NCBI RefSeq assembly: GCF_023652955.1
Contig: NZ_JAKLOY010000006.1
Coordinates: 62,001-126,000 of the forward strand
Direction of reading: 5' to 3'
From: Geomonas sp. Red32
Lineage (GTDB): Bacteria; Desulfobacterota; Desulfuromonadia; Geobacterales; Geobacteraceae
DNA length: 64,000 bases
Every line of letters starts with the position of its first letter. Position 1 is the stretch's first letter. The notes under the pieces were generated by a model that saw nothing but the letters and a program-made list of their open reading frames with translations, was not told the origin of the DNA and ran no database searches. Below, piece after piece: positions 18,075 to 26,873 of the stretch. A program made the position numbers and the translations under genes.

Positions 18075-19124
18075 GTGACCATCTGCTATCACGACATCGT
18101 CGTCACCGGCGTGGCCGCCATCTCGCCGGCCGGGGTGGGGACCGGTCCGCTTATGCGGGCGCTCGAGGAAGGGGTGAGCCGCCTGACCCCGGTCCCCGAG
18201 GAGCTCCTGGGGGAGGCGGGGTATCACTGGGGAAAAGCGGAGGGGTTCCGGGCCGCCGATTTCATCTCCCCCCTCAAGGCCAGAAAGCTCGACCGCTGCA
18301 GCCTGCTGGCGGTGGCCGCCACCGGCCTCGCCCTGCAAAGCGCCCGCCTCGAGCCAGGCTCCATTCCTCCCTCCCGGATCGGCATCGTGCTCGGCTGCGG
18401 CTTCGGCGGCATCGCCAACGCCGAGGAGTTTCTCTCCGGCTACTTCGCCGCGGGAGCCGAAGGGCTCGTCCCCATGCTCTTTCCCAACATCGTCCCCAAC
18501 GCCTCGGCCAGTAACGCCTCCATCGAGTACCGGCTCAAGGGGCCGAACGTCACCGCCATCCAGCGCTTCTGCTCGGCCGAATCCGCCTTCATGATGGCCA
18601 AGCGGTTCATCGAGGAGGACCGGGCCGACGTGGTGATCACCGGCGGGGTGGACGAGGTCTTCCCGGGGATACTCAAGGGGTTGAAGGCCATGGGGCAGCT
18701 TGGCCGTGCAGGCTCGGGGTTCAGCGAAGGGGCCGGGCTCCTCGTTCTCGAGAAGGGGGACCATGCCCGCCTGCGCAAGGCCCCGGTCTTCGCCCTGGTC
18801 GAGGAGCTCCGCACCATCGGACGGCTCTCGCTGGGCAACGAAGGGGAGGGGTACCGGATGCTCCTCCCCCGTCACCTGCGTCCCGACGTGGTCTCCCTCT
18901 CGGGGAGCGCGCCCTTCGAAAAGGGGCTGATGGCGCGCCTTCCCGGGACCCGCACCATCGATACCGGTCAGGTGCTCGGCCGCTCCCTCGCCATGGGGGG
19001 GCTTGCCCTGGCCGCCCTGGTGCTGAACCTGAAGGATGGGAGCTTCGGCACCCACCTGGCCTCCTCCCCCGAGGGGCCTTACTACGCGATCGATCTCATC
19101 GGAGGCGACCCTGTTCCCTTCTGA
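18075..19124 (+). CDS. Ketosynthase-like protein lacking catalytic histidines (chain-length-factor type)
   Basis: About 349 residues with a thiolase-type fold (DIVVTGVAAISPAG at the start, SEGAGLLVLEKGD in the middle) but 50 residues shorter than the preceding ketosynthase. A cysteine sits near the nucleophile position (QRFCSAES, Cys166), yet the NAHGTGT and GHXXGAAG histidine motifs are replaced by unrelated sequence (VSLSGSAP and TGQVLGRSLAMGG). It is therefore unlikely to condense on its own and probably pairs with the complete ketosynthase, as chain-length factors do. GTG at 18075 follows AAGGAGA; an ATG at 18006 that overlaps the previous stop is an alternative start. Confidence 0.82.
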   Translation: MTICYHDIVVTGVAAISPAGVGTGPLMRALEEGVSRLTPVPEELLGEAGYHWGKAEGFRAADFISPLKARKLDRCSLLAVAATGLALQSARLEPGSIPPSRIGIVLGCGFGGIANAEEFLSGYFAAGAEGLVPMLFPNIVPNASASNASIEYRLKGPNVTAIQRFCSAESAFMMAKRFIEEDRADVVITGGVDEVFPGILKGLKAMGQLGRAGSGFSEGAGLLVLEKGDHARLRKAPVFALVEELRTIGRLSLGNEGEGYRMLLPRHLRPDVVSLSGSAPFEKGLMARLPGTRTIDTGQVLGRSLAMGGLALAALVLNLKDGSFGTHLASSPEGPYYAIDLIGGDPVPF

Positions 19125-19491
19125 CCCGCGCTGCTATCTCCCGCACCGCCCCCCGTTTCTGTTCGTCGACGTGGTGACTGCCCTGGAACCGGGGCTGGGG
19201 GCCACCGGGGAGTACCGGCTGGCGGATGACGTGATCTTTCCCCCCATCCTGCTGGTGGAGGCCATGGCCCAGGTCGGGGGGATCGCCTCCGGACAGCGGG
19301 GCGGCAAGCCCGGGGTGCTGGCGGCGCGGCGCCAGGTCAGGCTCCCGGCCGGACTCAGACCGGGGGGGAGACTGACGGTGACCGCCACCATCGTCAGGTC
19401 CTACGGGACCATGGTGCTGGTGGCGGGCGAAGCCTCCCTCGACGGGGAGCCGGTCGCCTCGGCCACCTTGACGCTCGCCCTGGAGGAGTAA
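19111..19491 (+). CDS. FabZ-like hotdog protein lacking the catalytic histidine motif
   Basis: About 127 residues that begin DPRCYLPHRPPFLFVD, the N-terminal signature of FabZ, and contain LLVEAMAQVGG with the conserved glutamate. The usual GHFPGXPXXPG segment, which holds the catalytic histidine, is replaced by LADDVIFPP. A dehydratase role is therefore doubtful; it could bind acyl-ACP or form a heterodimer. The start is uncertain: CTG at 19111 lies 5 bases after GGAGG, while an ATG at 19036 in frame would overlap the previous gene by 89 bases. It ends 2 bases before the LolA-like gene. Confidence 0.75.
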   Translation: MFPSDPRCYLPHRPPFLFVDVVTALEPGLGATGEYRLADDVIFPPILLVEAMAQVGGIASGQRGGKPGVLAARRQVRLPAGLRPGGRLTVTATIVRSYGTMVLVAGEASLDGEPVASATLTLALEE

Positions 19492-19493
19492 CG

Positions 19494-20093
19494 ATGGCGC
19501 GGCTGATGGCACTTTTGGCACTGGTACTGATGACCGCCCGGGCGCTGGCCGCCGCCTCCCCCGCCGTGGAGGCGCTGGAGACCCTGCGCCGCTCGTTCCG
19601 GGATACCGCCGGTTTCACCGCCGACGTGGTGCAGGAGAAGCGGCTTTCCCTCATGAAGAAGCGGCTGGTCTCCCGCGGGGTGGTCCGCTTCCGCACGCCG
19701 GACACCTTCTTCATGGAGCTCTATCCCCCCCACGCGAGCCGCCTCCTCTTGAAAGACAACCTCCTCCTCATGCATCTCCCCGGCCAGGCTACCCAGCGGG
19801 TGGTGCTTCCCCCCGGGGAGGGGCTCGGCAAGTGGTTCGCCTTCCTCTCCCGGCCGGTCAACGCGGTTCCCGAGGGGGCCGAGGTCACCGCGACCCGCCA
19901 GGGGGGGCTCTGGCAGCTGCAGCTCGCCCCCAAGGGGGAGGGAGGTGTGCGGCGGATCGCCATCGTTTTCGACGGGGAGGGGCGCATCTTCCGGGTGGCC
20001 ATCGACGAGCGAAACGGCGACCGGACCGAACTCGCCTTCCGTAACTTCCGGCGCAACGTCCCGCTCACCGAGCGAGATTTCCGGGTGGAGTGA
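19494..20093 (+). CDS. LolA-like periplasmic lipid/lipoprotein carrier
   Basis: A 199-residue protein with a signal peptide (about residues 1-20, hydrophobic core then ALAAAS). The sequence ETLRRSFRDTAGFTADVVQEKRLSLMKKRL, GVVRFRTPDTFFMELY and the later NFRRNVPL fit the half-barrel carrier fold of LolA. It lies within a lipid biosynthesis cluster, so it probably carries the cluster product, or a lipoprotein that needs it, across the periplasm. A dedicated LolA-like gene of this kind is usual in aryl-polyene clusters. It is followed by a lipoprotein that could accept its cargo at the outer membrane. Confidence 0.8.
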   Translation: MARLMALLALVLMTARALAAASPAVEALETLRRSFRDTAGFTADVVQEKRLSLMKKRLVSRGVVRFRTPDTFFMELYPPHASRLLLKDNLLLMHLPGQATQRVVLPPGEGLGKWFAFLSRPVNAVPEGAEVTATRQGGLWQLQLAPKGEGGVRRIAIVFDGEGRIFRVAIDERNGDRTELAFRNFRRNVPLTERDFRVE

Positions 20094-20207
20094 CCATCCT
20101 TGGCCTTGCTTTTCCGCCTCCAAGCCGCTACCCTGTCACGGTTTGCCGTCCGCCGCTTCCGGCGGGCTGATCCCGGCCGTCTGCCGGCCGTCGAACGAGA
20201 GGCTTTC

Positions 20208-20906
20208 GTGACCAACAAACCGCACTCCACCGTCCGCATCCTGCTGCTCTTCCTGCTGCTGGCCGTTTCCCTCTCCGCCTGCGCCACCGCCCCCAAACCG
20301 TTGACCGGGATCGTCCCTGGGCGCGAGGTAGAGACCCTGCAGTCCTCCATCTCCGTCTCTGTGAAAAGCGGCGAGTACAGTACCAGCGGGAGGGGATTTC
20401 TGATCTTCCGGCAGCCCGGCCGTTTCCACCTGGCCCTTCTTTCCCCCTTCGGGCTGACCGTCTTCGAGGTCTTCATCGACGGCGACCGGCTCACCTGCCT
20501 GGTCCCCTCCCGCGACGAGGCCTACCGGGGGCTCTTCTCCGAGCTTCCGCCGGAAAGCCCTTTGCAGAGCATGGCCATGATGAAATGGGTGACCGCCAAG
20601 CCTCCCCAGCCGGTTGGCGCTCCCCGCGTGCTGGTGAACGCCGGGGGGGACCGCTTCTACCTCGGACCCCAGCACCTGGTCGAGCGGAAGGTCTCCCCGG
20701 CCGGCGACCAGGTGAGCTACGAGAACTACCGCAACGTGAACGGGGTCGCCTTTCCCGAGGCTATCCTGATCGCCAGCCGGTTCGGGAGCTCGGTCCGCAT
20801 CGTCTTCGAGGATCCCGAGATCAACCAGCCGGTCGACGAGAGCACCCTCACCCCCGCCCTGGAGGGGCTGAAGGTCCTCCCGCTATCCTCCTTCAAGGGG
20901 TTCTGA
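20208..20906 (+). CDS. LolB-like outer-membrane lipoprotein
   Basis: A 232-residue lipoprotein with a lipobox LLAVSLSAC (cleavage before the cysteine near residue 25). The mature part (RGFLIFRQPGRFHLALLSPFG, then GDRLTCLVP and FEDPEINQPVDESTL) resembles LolB or DUF4292-type half-barrel lipoproteins. It likely receives the LolA-like cargo at the outer membrane. A GTG start at 20208 is preferred because GAGAGG lies just upstream and the signal sequence begins there; the frame stays open up to 20100 but without a ribosome site. It is the last gene of the cluster. Confidence 0.8.
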   Translation: MTNKPHSTVRILLLFLLLAVSLSACATAPKPLTGIVPGREVETLQSSISVSVKSGEYSTSGRGFLIFRQPGRFHLALLSPFGLTVFEVFIDGDRLTCLVPSRDEAYRGLFSELPPESPLQSMAMMKWVTAKPPQPVGAPRVLVNAGGDRFYLGPQHLVERKVSPAGDQVSYENYRNVNGVAFPEAILIASRFGSSVRIVFEDPEINQPVDESTLTPALEGLKVLPLSSFKGF

Positions 20907-21252
20907 CATGATACCCGCTCCATGACCGCAGGCCGCGCCCCGCTTCTCTACCTGCCTTCTTCTCACCCAGTCGGGGAATCCCTGACAATCAATCGCGGAT
21001 TTACCTTGTTGTAAACTTGCCACGTTTGAGATATCGTTAAGGTATTTCTAGATACAATTAATGCTCCGGGTAGAGACAGTACTCGGCATCTTCTTCCGTC
21101 GTAACTTCCATGATACAGACTGACAGAGCCTTCGCTTTGACAGTGGAGCCTGTTGCTGATCCTTTACCGCGTTTTTCCGGCCCGGCTCCGGGCGGTGGAC
21201 GCCGGACTTCCGTCATCGCCCAGGGAACTGCTGGGACGGTTCAATAACGAAC
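20907..21252 (+). other. Intergenic region between lipid cluster and two-component genes
   Basis: This 346-base spacer has an AT-rich middle (about 20985-21065, with TTGTTGTAAACTTGCC and GTTAAGGTATTTC) that could contain a promoter, but no confident -35/-10 pair was found. No coding or strong hairpin signal was seen. Confidence 0.4.
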
Positions 21253-23085
21253 ATGCCCGATACCTCCAGACGACACCAGCGCGCCGCGACCGGCCGCCTT
21301 GCGTACCGGCCCCACCGCCGGTCTCCCTGGCCGGTGCTGCTTTTGGTCCTTTTCGCGCTCCTTTTGCAGACGGCGGCCGCCCACGCCGCCATCTCGCACA
21401 AGAAGCTGGTGATCCTCTCCTCGTACGGCTTCTCCTCGGCGGGGGTGCAGACGTTGATGCGCGGCATCACCGAATCGGTGAAGCAGGACGACCGGACCGA
21501 GGTCCAGATCTTCACCGAATTTCTCGACCTGGACAGCTTCCCCTCCTCCGGCCACACGGAGCGGATGGTCGAGATGCTCAAGGCGAAGTACGCGGTGAAC
21601 CGGCCCGACCTGGTGGTGGCGGTCTTCCGGCCGGCCCACGACCTGCTCCTCCGTTACCGGGACTCGATCTTCCCGGGGGCGCCGGTGATCACCTTCGATC
21701 TCAAGCGCAACTTCGACGTCTCGCAGCTGCCGGAGGGATTCACCCCGGTGCTCGGGGACCTGAGGCCCGGGGCGGTGCTGGATGCCATCGCCACCATGCA
21801 ACCCCGGGTCAATAAGATCGTGGTGGTGACCGGAACCGGCCATCTCGACCGGCTGTTCCAGACCGCCTTCGCCGGCGACTTCGAGAGTGCCTCCGGCCGG
21901 TTTTCCTTCAGCCATACCGACCGGATGAGCTACGAAGAGCTCTGCGCCATGGCTTCCAAGCTCCCCAACGACACCGCCATGCTCTACCTGAGCTTCAGCC
22001 GGGACCGCGGGGGGATGACCTTCGTGTCGCGGGAGGTGATCAAGGAGCTGGCCCAGCAGGCGACCGTGCCGCTCTACGTCCTGTGGGACACCGCCGCCGA
22101 GTCCGGCGGGATCGGCGGCTACCTTTTCAAGCTCGAGGAGGCGGGGAAGACCATCGGGGACGTCGCGCTGAAGCGCTTCCGCGGCGAAAGGACCCCTCCG
22201 GTGCTGCTCGACGACAACGCCGGCTTCATGTTCAACGAACACGAGCTCTCCCGTTGGGGGATCAGCCGGAGCGATCTTCCCCCCGGCAGCTCGCTCTACA
22301 ACCGTCAGCCGAACCCCTGGGTGGAGTACCGGGTCTACCTGGTAGCCGTCGGGATCGCGCTCGTTTTGCAGTCGGTGACCATTGCCCTGTTGCTTAAGAA
22401 CCGGCAACGCAAGCGCAGGGTCCAGGAGGATCTCAACTCTTCCCGGGACCAGCTCGCCGCCCTCACCGCCGAACTGAGCCTCTCCGAGGAGCGCGAGCGG
22501 AGAAAGATCGCGGTCGCCTTGCACGACAAGGTGGTCCAGAACCTGGCCCTGGGGAAGATGAGGCTCGACCAGGCCATGCTGAAGGGGGTGGTGGCCCCCG
22601 AGCCCGCGGTCATCTCGGTCTGCCGCATCCTTGACGTCACCATGCACGACCTGCGGGAGCTGAGCACCGACCTGAGCTCGCCGCTGCTCTACGAGTTCGG
22701 CCTGAAGGCCGCCATCGAGGATTTCGGCGCCCGCCTCTCCGTCGAGCACGGCTTCGACTTCGCCGTGAACGGCGACGAGTTGCCCCTTGGCGAGGAGCTC
22801 AGGATCACCCTGTTCCAGGTCGCCCGCGAGCTCCTCTACAACCTGGTCAAGCATGCCCGGGCCAGCATGGTCACCGTCTCCGTGGTGGGCGAGCCCGGGT
22901 GGGTGGTCCTGGAGGTGGAGGACAACGGCGTCGGCTTCGACCCCCTTACCTCGAAGAAGGGGTTCGGTCTACAGTTCATTAACCAGCGGGTCGCTTCCTT
23001 GGGAGGATCCATCAACATAACGACCAACAATCCGAAGGGGACCCAGGTGCTGATCAAGGTCCCCTCCGATCAGGAGAGAAAATGA
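21253..23085 (+). CDS. Sensor histidine kinase with periplasmic ABC-substrate-like domain
   Basis: A 610-residue membrane kinase. A signal-anchor lies at about 28-48, and a periplasmic domain (about 50-355) opens with KLVILSSYGFSSAGVQ, like ABC-type sugar/nucleoside substrate sensors (DUF534/BmpA-like). A transmembrane helix (about 357-380) and a coiled linker follow. Then comes a HisKA_3 dimerisation region with ALHDKVVQNL (His424) and a HATPase domain with NLVKHA, EDNGVGFD and GFGLQFI. It is a NarX/DegS-type kinase and phosphorylates the response regulator whose gene overlaps its stop by 4 bases. The ligand is unknown. Confidence 0.88.
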   Translation: MPDTSRRHQRAATGRLAYRPHRRSPWPVLLLVLFALLLQTAAAHAAISHKKLVILSSYGFSSAGVQTLMRGITESVKQDDRTEVQIFTEFLDLDSFPSSGHTERMVEMLKAKYAVNRPDLVVAVFRPAHDLLLRYRDSIFPGAPVITFDLKRNFDVSQLPEGFTPVLGDLRPGAVLDAIATMQPRVNKIVVVTGTGHLDRLFQTAFAGDFESASGRFSFSHTDRMSYEELCAMASKLPNDTAMLYLSFSRDRGGMTFVSREVIKELAQQATVPLYVLWDTAAESGGIGGYLFKLEEAGKTIGDVALKRFRGERTPPVLLDDNAGFMFNEHELSRWGISRSDLPPGSSLYNRQPNPWVEYRVYLVAVGIALVLQSVTIALLLKNRQRKRRVQEDLNSSRDQLAALTAELSLSEERERRKIAVALHDKVVQNLALGKMRLDQAMLKGVVAPEPAVISVCRILDVTMHDLRELSTDLSSPLLYEFGLKAAIEDFGARLSVEHGFDFAVNGDELPLGEELRITLFQVARELLYNLVKHARASMVTVSVVGEPGWVVLEVEDNGVGFDPLTSKKGFGLQFINQRVASLGGSINITTNNPKGTQVLIKVPSDQERK

Positions 23086-23720
23086 GTAACACAGTTCTTT
23101 TGGTGGACGATCATCTGATGTTCAGGGACGGCCTGAAGGCCATTCTCGAGGCCGAGCCGGGCTTCACGGTGGTGGGAGAGGCTGCCAACGGCAAAATGGC
23201 CCTGGAACTCTGCCGGGAGCTGGCCCCCGACGTGGTGGTGATGGACATCTCCATGCCGGAGATGAACGGGATCGAGGCGACCAAACTGATCGCCGCCGAG
23301 AAGCTGAAGTCCAGAGTGGTGATCCTCTCCATGCACTCCGAGCGGATCTTCCTGGTCGAGGCCCTGCGCGCCGGCGCCCGCGGCATCCTGATCAAGAGCT
23401 GCGCCTCCGCCGAGCTGGTCAGCGCCCTCAACACCGTGCTCGCCGACCAGACCTACCTGAGCCCGGCCATCAGCCATCTCATCCTCGACGAGGTGATCGG
23501 CTCCCCGACCTCCGAGCGCCAGCAGACGCTCACCCCCCGCGAGCGCCAGATCCTCAAGCTTTTGGCCCTCGGGGAAAACGTCAAGTCGATCGGCTATACC
23601 CTCGGCATCAGCTACAAGACGGTGGAGACCCACCGGATGCAGCTCATGAAAAAGCTCGACCTCAAATCGATGGTCGATCTGGTGAAGTACGCCGCCCGCC
23701 AGGGGGTCATCGAGCTCTAA
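23082..23720 (+). CDS. NarL/LuxR-family response regulator
   Basis: A 212-residue regulator. The receiver domain (1-120) has VDDHLMF acidic residues, the phospho-acceptor Asp55 in VVVMDISMPEMNG, a conserved Ser in LSMHSE and Lys in LIKSC. The C-terminal LuxR-type helix-turn-helix is seen in LTPRERQILKLLALGENVKSIGYTLGISYKTVETHRMQL split over about residues 148-186. It should bind DNA as a dimer after phosphorylation by the kinase at 21253. The overlap ATGA with the kinase stop shows co-translation. Target genes are not visible in the window. Confidence 0.92.
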   Translation: MSNTVLLVDDHLMFRDGLKAILEAEPGFTVVGEAANGKMALELCRELAPDVVVMDISMPEMNGIEATKLIAAEKLKSRVVILSMHSERIFLVEALRAGARGILIKSCASAELVSALNTVLADQTYLSPAISHLILDEVIGSPTSERQQTLTPRERQILKLLALGENVKSIGYTLGISYKTVETHRMQLMKKLDLKSMVDLVKYAARQGVIEL

Positions 23721-23965
23721 GCCCTTGTCCTGCTTGCCCTCGCCCGGGCCGTGCCGCCACGGCCGGCCCGGCGCCCCGGTAAATGTCCTTTCGCAACTTA
23801 TCGTTTTCCCGTTACTTTCCCCGCCGGATAAATTTCTCTCAATCTTTCCCCCTGTGAATCCGAAGAGTTAAAGCGAAACCCGCTTCCATTTCTGTTCCCG
23901 TGTACCCTGAACGCTCCCCCGGGAGGCCTTGTTCGGGAAAGCCTTTGGGCTGTAAGGAGAACGTG

Positions 23966-25981
23966 ATGTTCCGAGGACTCTCAATCGGCACCAAGATGAT
24001 CGCCACCTTTGCGATGGTGATCTGCCTCGCCGCCGCCTCCGGTATCTTTTCCATGGTCCGGATAGCCACTCTCAAGGACACCGTCAACCAGACGGTGACC
24101 TCCGATATCCCAAGCATCCACCTGGTGACGGACATCCAGCGGCTGGTAGCCGCCCACAGCCGTGGCGAACTGGCCTTCCTGGCCGCCGCCGCGGGGGAGG
24201 AGAAGGCTCGCTATCTGAAGGAGAACGGCGAGGTCCTCGGCGAGCTCCGGAAAATGCAGGGAGCGTACGAGAAGGCCATGGACACCCCCCAGGAGAAGGA
24301 GCTCTACGGACAGTTCCAGGAGGCCTGGCGGCAGTACCTCGACGGTTACGGAAAAATGACCGCGGCGGGCGCTCCCCCGCCGGTCTCCCTGGCCGCCAGC
24401 AACGAGCAGTTCGGTAAGGTGATGGGAATCCTCGACAAGCTCGTGCAGTCCAACATCGACCAGTCCCACAACGAGAGCAGCCGGGCCTTCCGGCTCGCCC
24501 ACTCCACCTCGCTTGCCATCGTCGTCATCCTGGTTGTCTGCGTCGCCCTCGGCATCTCCTTCGTGGTCGCCTTTTCCCGGGCCATGAGCGCGCCGCTCAG
24601 ACGCCTCTCCGCCGATGCCGAGCTGGTCGCCTCGGGGGACCTCGGGGTGGCGGTCCACGTCGGCTCCGACGACGAGATCGGGCTCCTCGCCCAGTCTTTC
24701 GAGAAGATGGTCAACAACCTCCGGGAGATGATCGGCACCCTGGCCGACTCCTCCTCCCAGGTCTCCCGCTCCTCCGCCGACATGCAGACCAACGCCTCCG
24801 CCATGGCCGACGGTGCCGAAATGGTGGCCGGGCAGGCCATCGCGGTGGCCACCGCCGGGGAGGAGATGTCGGCCACCTCGGCGGACATCGCCAGAAGCTG
24901 CCTGGTGGCGGCCGAAGGGGCCAAACGGGCCGACCAGGCGGCGGGAGACGGCGCCCAGGTGGTGGAGAGATCGATCGAGGTGATGAGCCGCATCGCCTCC
25001 CAGGTGCAGGCCTCCGCCCGCACGGTCGACAACCTCGGCAAGCGCTCCGACCAGATCGGGGCCATCGTCGGGACCATCGGGGACATCGCCGACCAGACCA
25101 ACCTCCTGGCCCTGAACGCCGCCATCGAGGCCGCCCGGGCCGGCGAGCAGGGGCGCGGCTTCGCCGTGGTGGCCGACGAGGTCCGGGCCCTGGCCGAGCG
25201 GACCACCAAGGCCACCCGCGAGGTGGAAGCGGTCATCGTGGCTATCCAGCAGGAAACCCGGAGCGCCGTCGAGGCCATGGAGGAGGGTGTCAACGAGGTG
25301 GAGAAGGGGACCGAGGAGGCGACCCGTTCGGGAGAGGCACTGCACCGGATCCAGGAAGAGATCAACGCGCTGAACCTCCAGGTCCAGCAAATCGCCACCG
25401 CCGCCGAGGAGCAGACCGCAACCACCACCGAGATCAGCAACAGCATCCACAGCATCACCGATCTCGCCCAGGGGACCGTGGAAGGGGCCCGGAAGACCTC
25501 CGACGCCGCCGGTCATCTCTTGAGGCTCTCCGCCGAGCTCGAGCGCCTGGTGGGGCAGTTCCGGCTGGCCGATTCCGGGAAGATGATCACCTGGAGCCGG
25601 AGCTTCAGCGTGGGGGTGAGCCAGATGGACGCCGAGCACCAGCGGCTGGTGGACATCATCAACAACCTCTACTCCTCCATGCGCAGCGGTCAGGGGAACA
25701 CCGCCATCGGCCGCGTGCTCGACGAGCTCGTCGACTACACGAAGACCCACTTCGCCCACGAGGAAAAGATGATGCGGGAGGTGGGATACGCCGGTTTCGA
25801 CGACCAGAAGCGGGCCCACGAGGCGCTGGTGGCCAAGGTGGTGGAGATCCAGGGGAAATACCACTCCGGGACCGCCTTGGGGCAGGAGGTGATGAACTTC
25901 CTGAAGAACTGGCTCTTGAACCACATCCAGGGGATGGACAAGGAGTACGGCCCGGTCGTGAACAAGCGGGGGTACCGGTAG
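23966..25981 (+). CDS. Methyl-accepting chemotaxis protein with C-terminal hemerythrin domain
   Basis: A 671-residue receptor. A transmembrane helix (about 12-32), a four-helix-bundle sensor (about 33-190), a second helix (about 190-213) and a HAMP domain lead to the signalling coiled coil with its conserved hairpin tip ([20 protein letters not shown]). The last 130 residues are a bacteriohemerythrin domain with the iron ligands in [25 protein letters not shown] and [12 protein letters not shown]. It probably senses oxygen or redox state through a diiron site and steers taxis. AAGGAGA precedes the ATG at 23966; the open frame upstream lacks a site. It is monocistronic. Confidence 0.92.
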   Translation: MFRGLSIGTKMIATFAMVICLAAASGIFSMVRIATLKDTVNQTVTSDIPSIHLVTDIQRLVAAHSRGELAFLAAAAGEEKARYLKENGEVLGELRKMQGAYEKAMDTPQEKELYGQFQEAWRQYLDGYGKMTAAGAPPPVSLAASNEQFGKVMGILDKLVQSNIDQSHNESSRAFRLAHSTSLAIVVILVVCVALGISFVVAFSRAMSAPLRRLSADAELVASGDLGVAVHVGSDDEIGLLAQSFEKMVNNLREMIGTLADSSSQVSRSSADMQTNASAMADGAEMVAGQAIAVATAGEEMSATSADIARSCLVAAEGAKRADQAAGDGAQVVERSIEVMSRIASQVQASARTVDNLGKRSDQIGAIVGTIGDIADQTNLLALNAAIEAARAGEQGRGFAVVADEVRALAERTTKATREVEAVIVAIQQETRSAVEAMEEGVNEVEKGTEEATRSGEALHRIQEEINALNLQVQQIATAAEEQTATTTEISNSIHSITDLAQGTVEGARKTSDAAGHLLRLSAELERLVGQFRLADSGKMITWSRSFSVGVSQMDAEHQRLVDIINNLYSSMRSGQGNTAIGRVLDELVDYTKTHFAHEEKMMREVGYAGFDDQKRAHEALVAKVVEIQGKYHSGTALGQEVMNFLKNWLLNHIQGMDKEYGPVVNKRGYR

Positions 25982-26374
25982 TCAGCGGAAGACGGAGATG
26001 CCCACCAGCACCTTGCTCGAGTTCAGCGGCTCGTTGGGCTCGGCGGTGCTGGCGTTGGAGATGTGATGGTAGCTCCTCGTGGCGGGATCCACCGCCAGGT
26101 CGAGGGGGATCTCCAGCACGTGCTCGAACTCCCCCCGGTACCACCCCCTCCCTAACTCGCCGCTCTGGAAGTATCCCACCCTCCCGATGAAATCCACCGT
26201 CTGCACCTGCGTCCTGGTCGCCCCGAACCCGCGGTGGGTGATCCCGTACCCCACCTGATAGCCGAGCTCGAAGGTCCGCGGGGGGAAGGGGAGGGGACCG
26301 GCCCCGCGGGCGGGGGAAGCGGTGGCGGTCAAAAAGAGCAGGCCGGCTACCGGAAGGTGGGTAACGATTGACAT
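25982..26374 (-). pseudogene. PagL-like lipid A 3-O-deacylase with internal deletion
   Basis: About 130 residues. A signal peptide (about 1-26) is followed by a short beta-barrel start (RTFELGYQVGYGITHRGFG). Near residue 97 the sequence passes directly to YHHISNASTAEPNEPLNSS, which matches the C-terminal catalytic His-Ser motif and closing strand of acyloxyacyl hydrolases of the PagL type. The normal family length is about 170-190 residues, so some 50-70 residues of middle barrel appear missing with the frame kept. It is probably non-functional or a minimal barrel. A start 15 bases upstream (26389) is possible. It is convergent with the chemoreceptor gene and abuts its stop. Confidence 0.6.
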
Positions 26375-26542
26375 GGGTTCGTCCGCCATTGGCAGGAAGT
26401 GGGAAGTTATTGGATTAATAGCGGCAAATCTTAAGTAATATCTCTCCCAACACTGTCAAATCACTTAACATCTTGGTATGCTTGTGGTACTAGGGTGATG
26501 GGCCTTGCTTTGAGGCCGTTTCGGTAAAGGAGGAGCTAGATC

Positions 26543-26821
26543 ATGACAAAGACAACGGTTGCCGCGCTCTGCGCCGGGCTGTTCCTGATGAGCGGGTGCA
26601 CCATATTCCAGGCCAAGGAACCGCAGGCCCCTCCCGTCCAGCCGAAGAAGATCTCCGTACCGGTCGGCAAGAACTGGCAGGTGATCGAGGAGCCTCCCGC
26701 CCTGACCAACGAACGGACCGAGCAGTCGCTCCCCTTCCAGAAGCCGCAGTCGGTCGAGCCTCCTGGCGCTCCGCCGGTGGCACCCTCCACCGATAAACGC
26801 AAGATCGAGACCCCGCAGTGA
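26543..26821 (+). CDS. Small proline-rich lipoprotein
   Basis: A 92-residue protein with a clear lipoprotein signal (hydrophobic segment ending LMSGC, lipidated cysteine at residue 19) and a hydrophilic, proline-rich mature part without a known domain. GGAGGAG lies shortly before the ATG. It lies 52 bases upstream of the PerM-family permease and may be co-transcribed with it. Function unknown; the extended tail suggests an outer-membrane-tethered linker rather than an enzyme. Confidence 0.75.
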   Translation: MTKTTVAALCAGLFLMSGCTIFQAKEPQAPPVQPKKISVPVGKNWQVIEEPPALTNERTEQSLPFQKPQSVEPPGAPPVAPSTDKRKIETPQ

Positions 26822-26873
26822 GGCAGGCGCTTCCCGCTGCCCCAGTACCGCTATTCCGCCCGGGAGGACGGTG

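Noticed and set aside
23741-23776. Hairpin GGCCGTG/CACGGCC after the response regulator gene as a terminator
   Set aside because: The stem is plausible but no T run follows, so it was not listed as a terminator.
23981-25924. 647-codon open frame on the minus strand
   Set aside because: Antisense to the chemoreceptor; the composition mirrors the receptor's codons.
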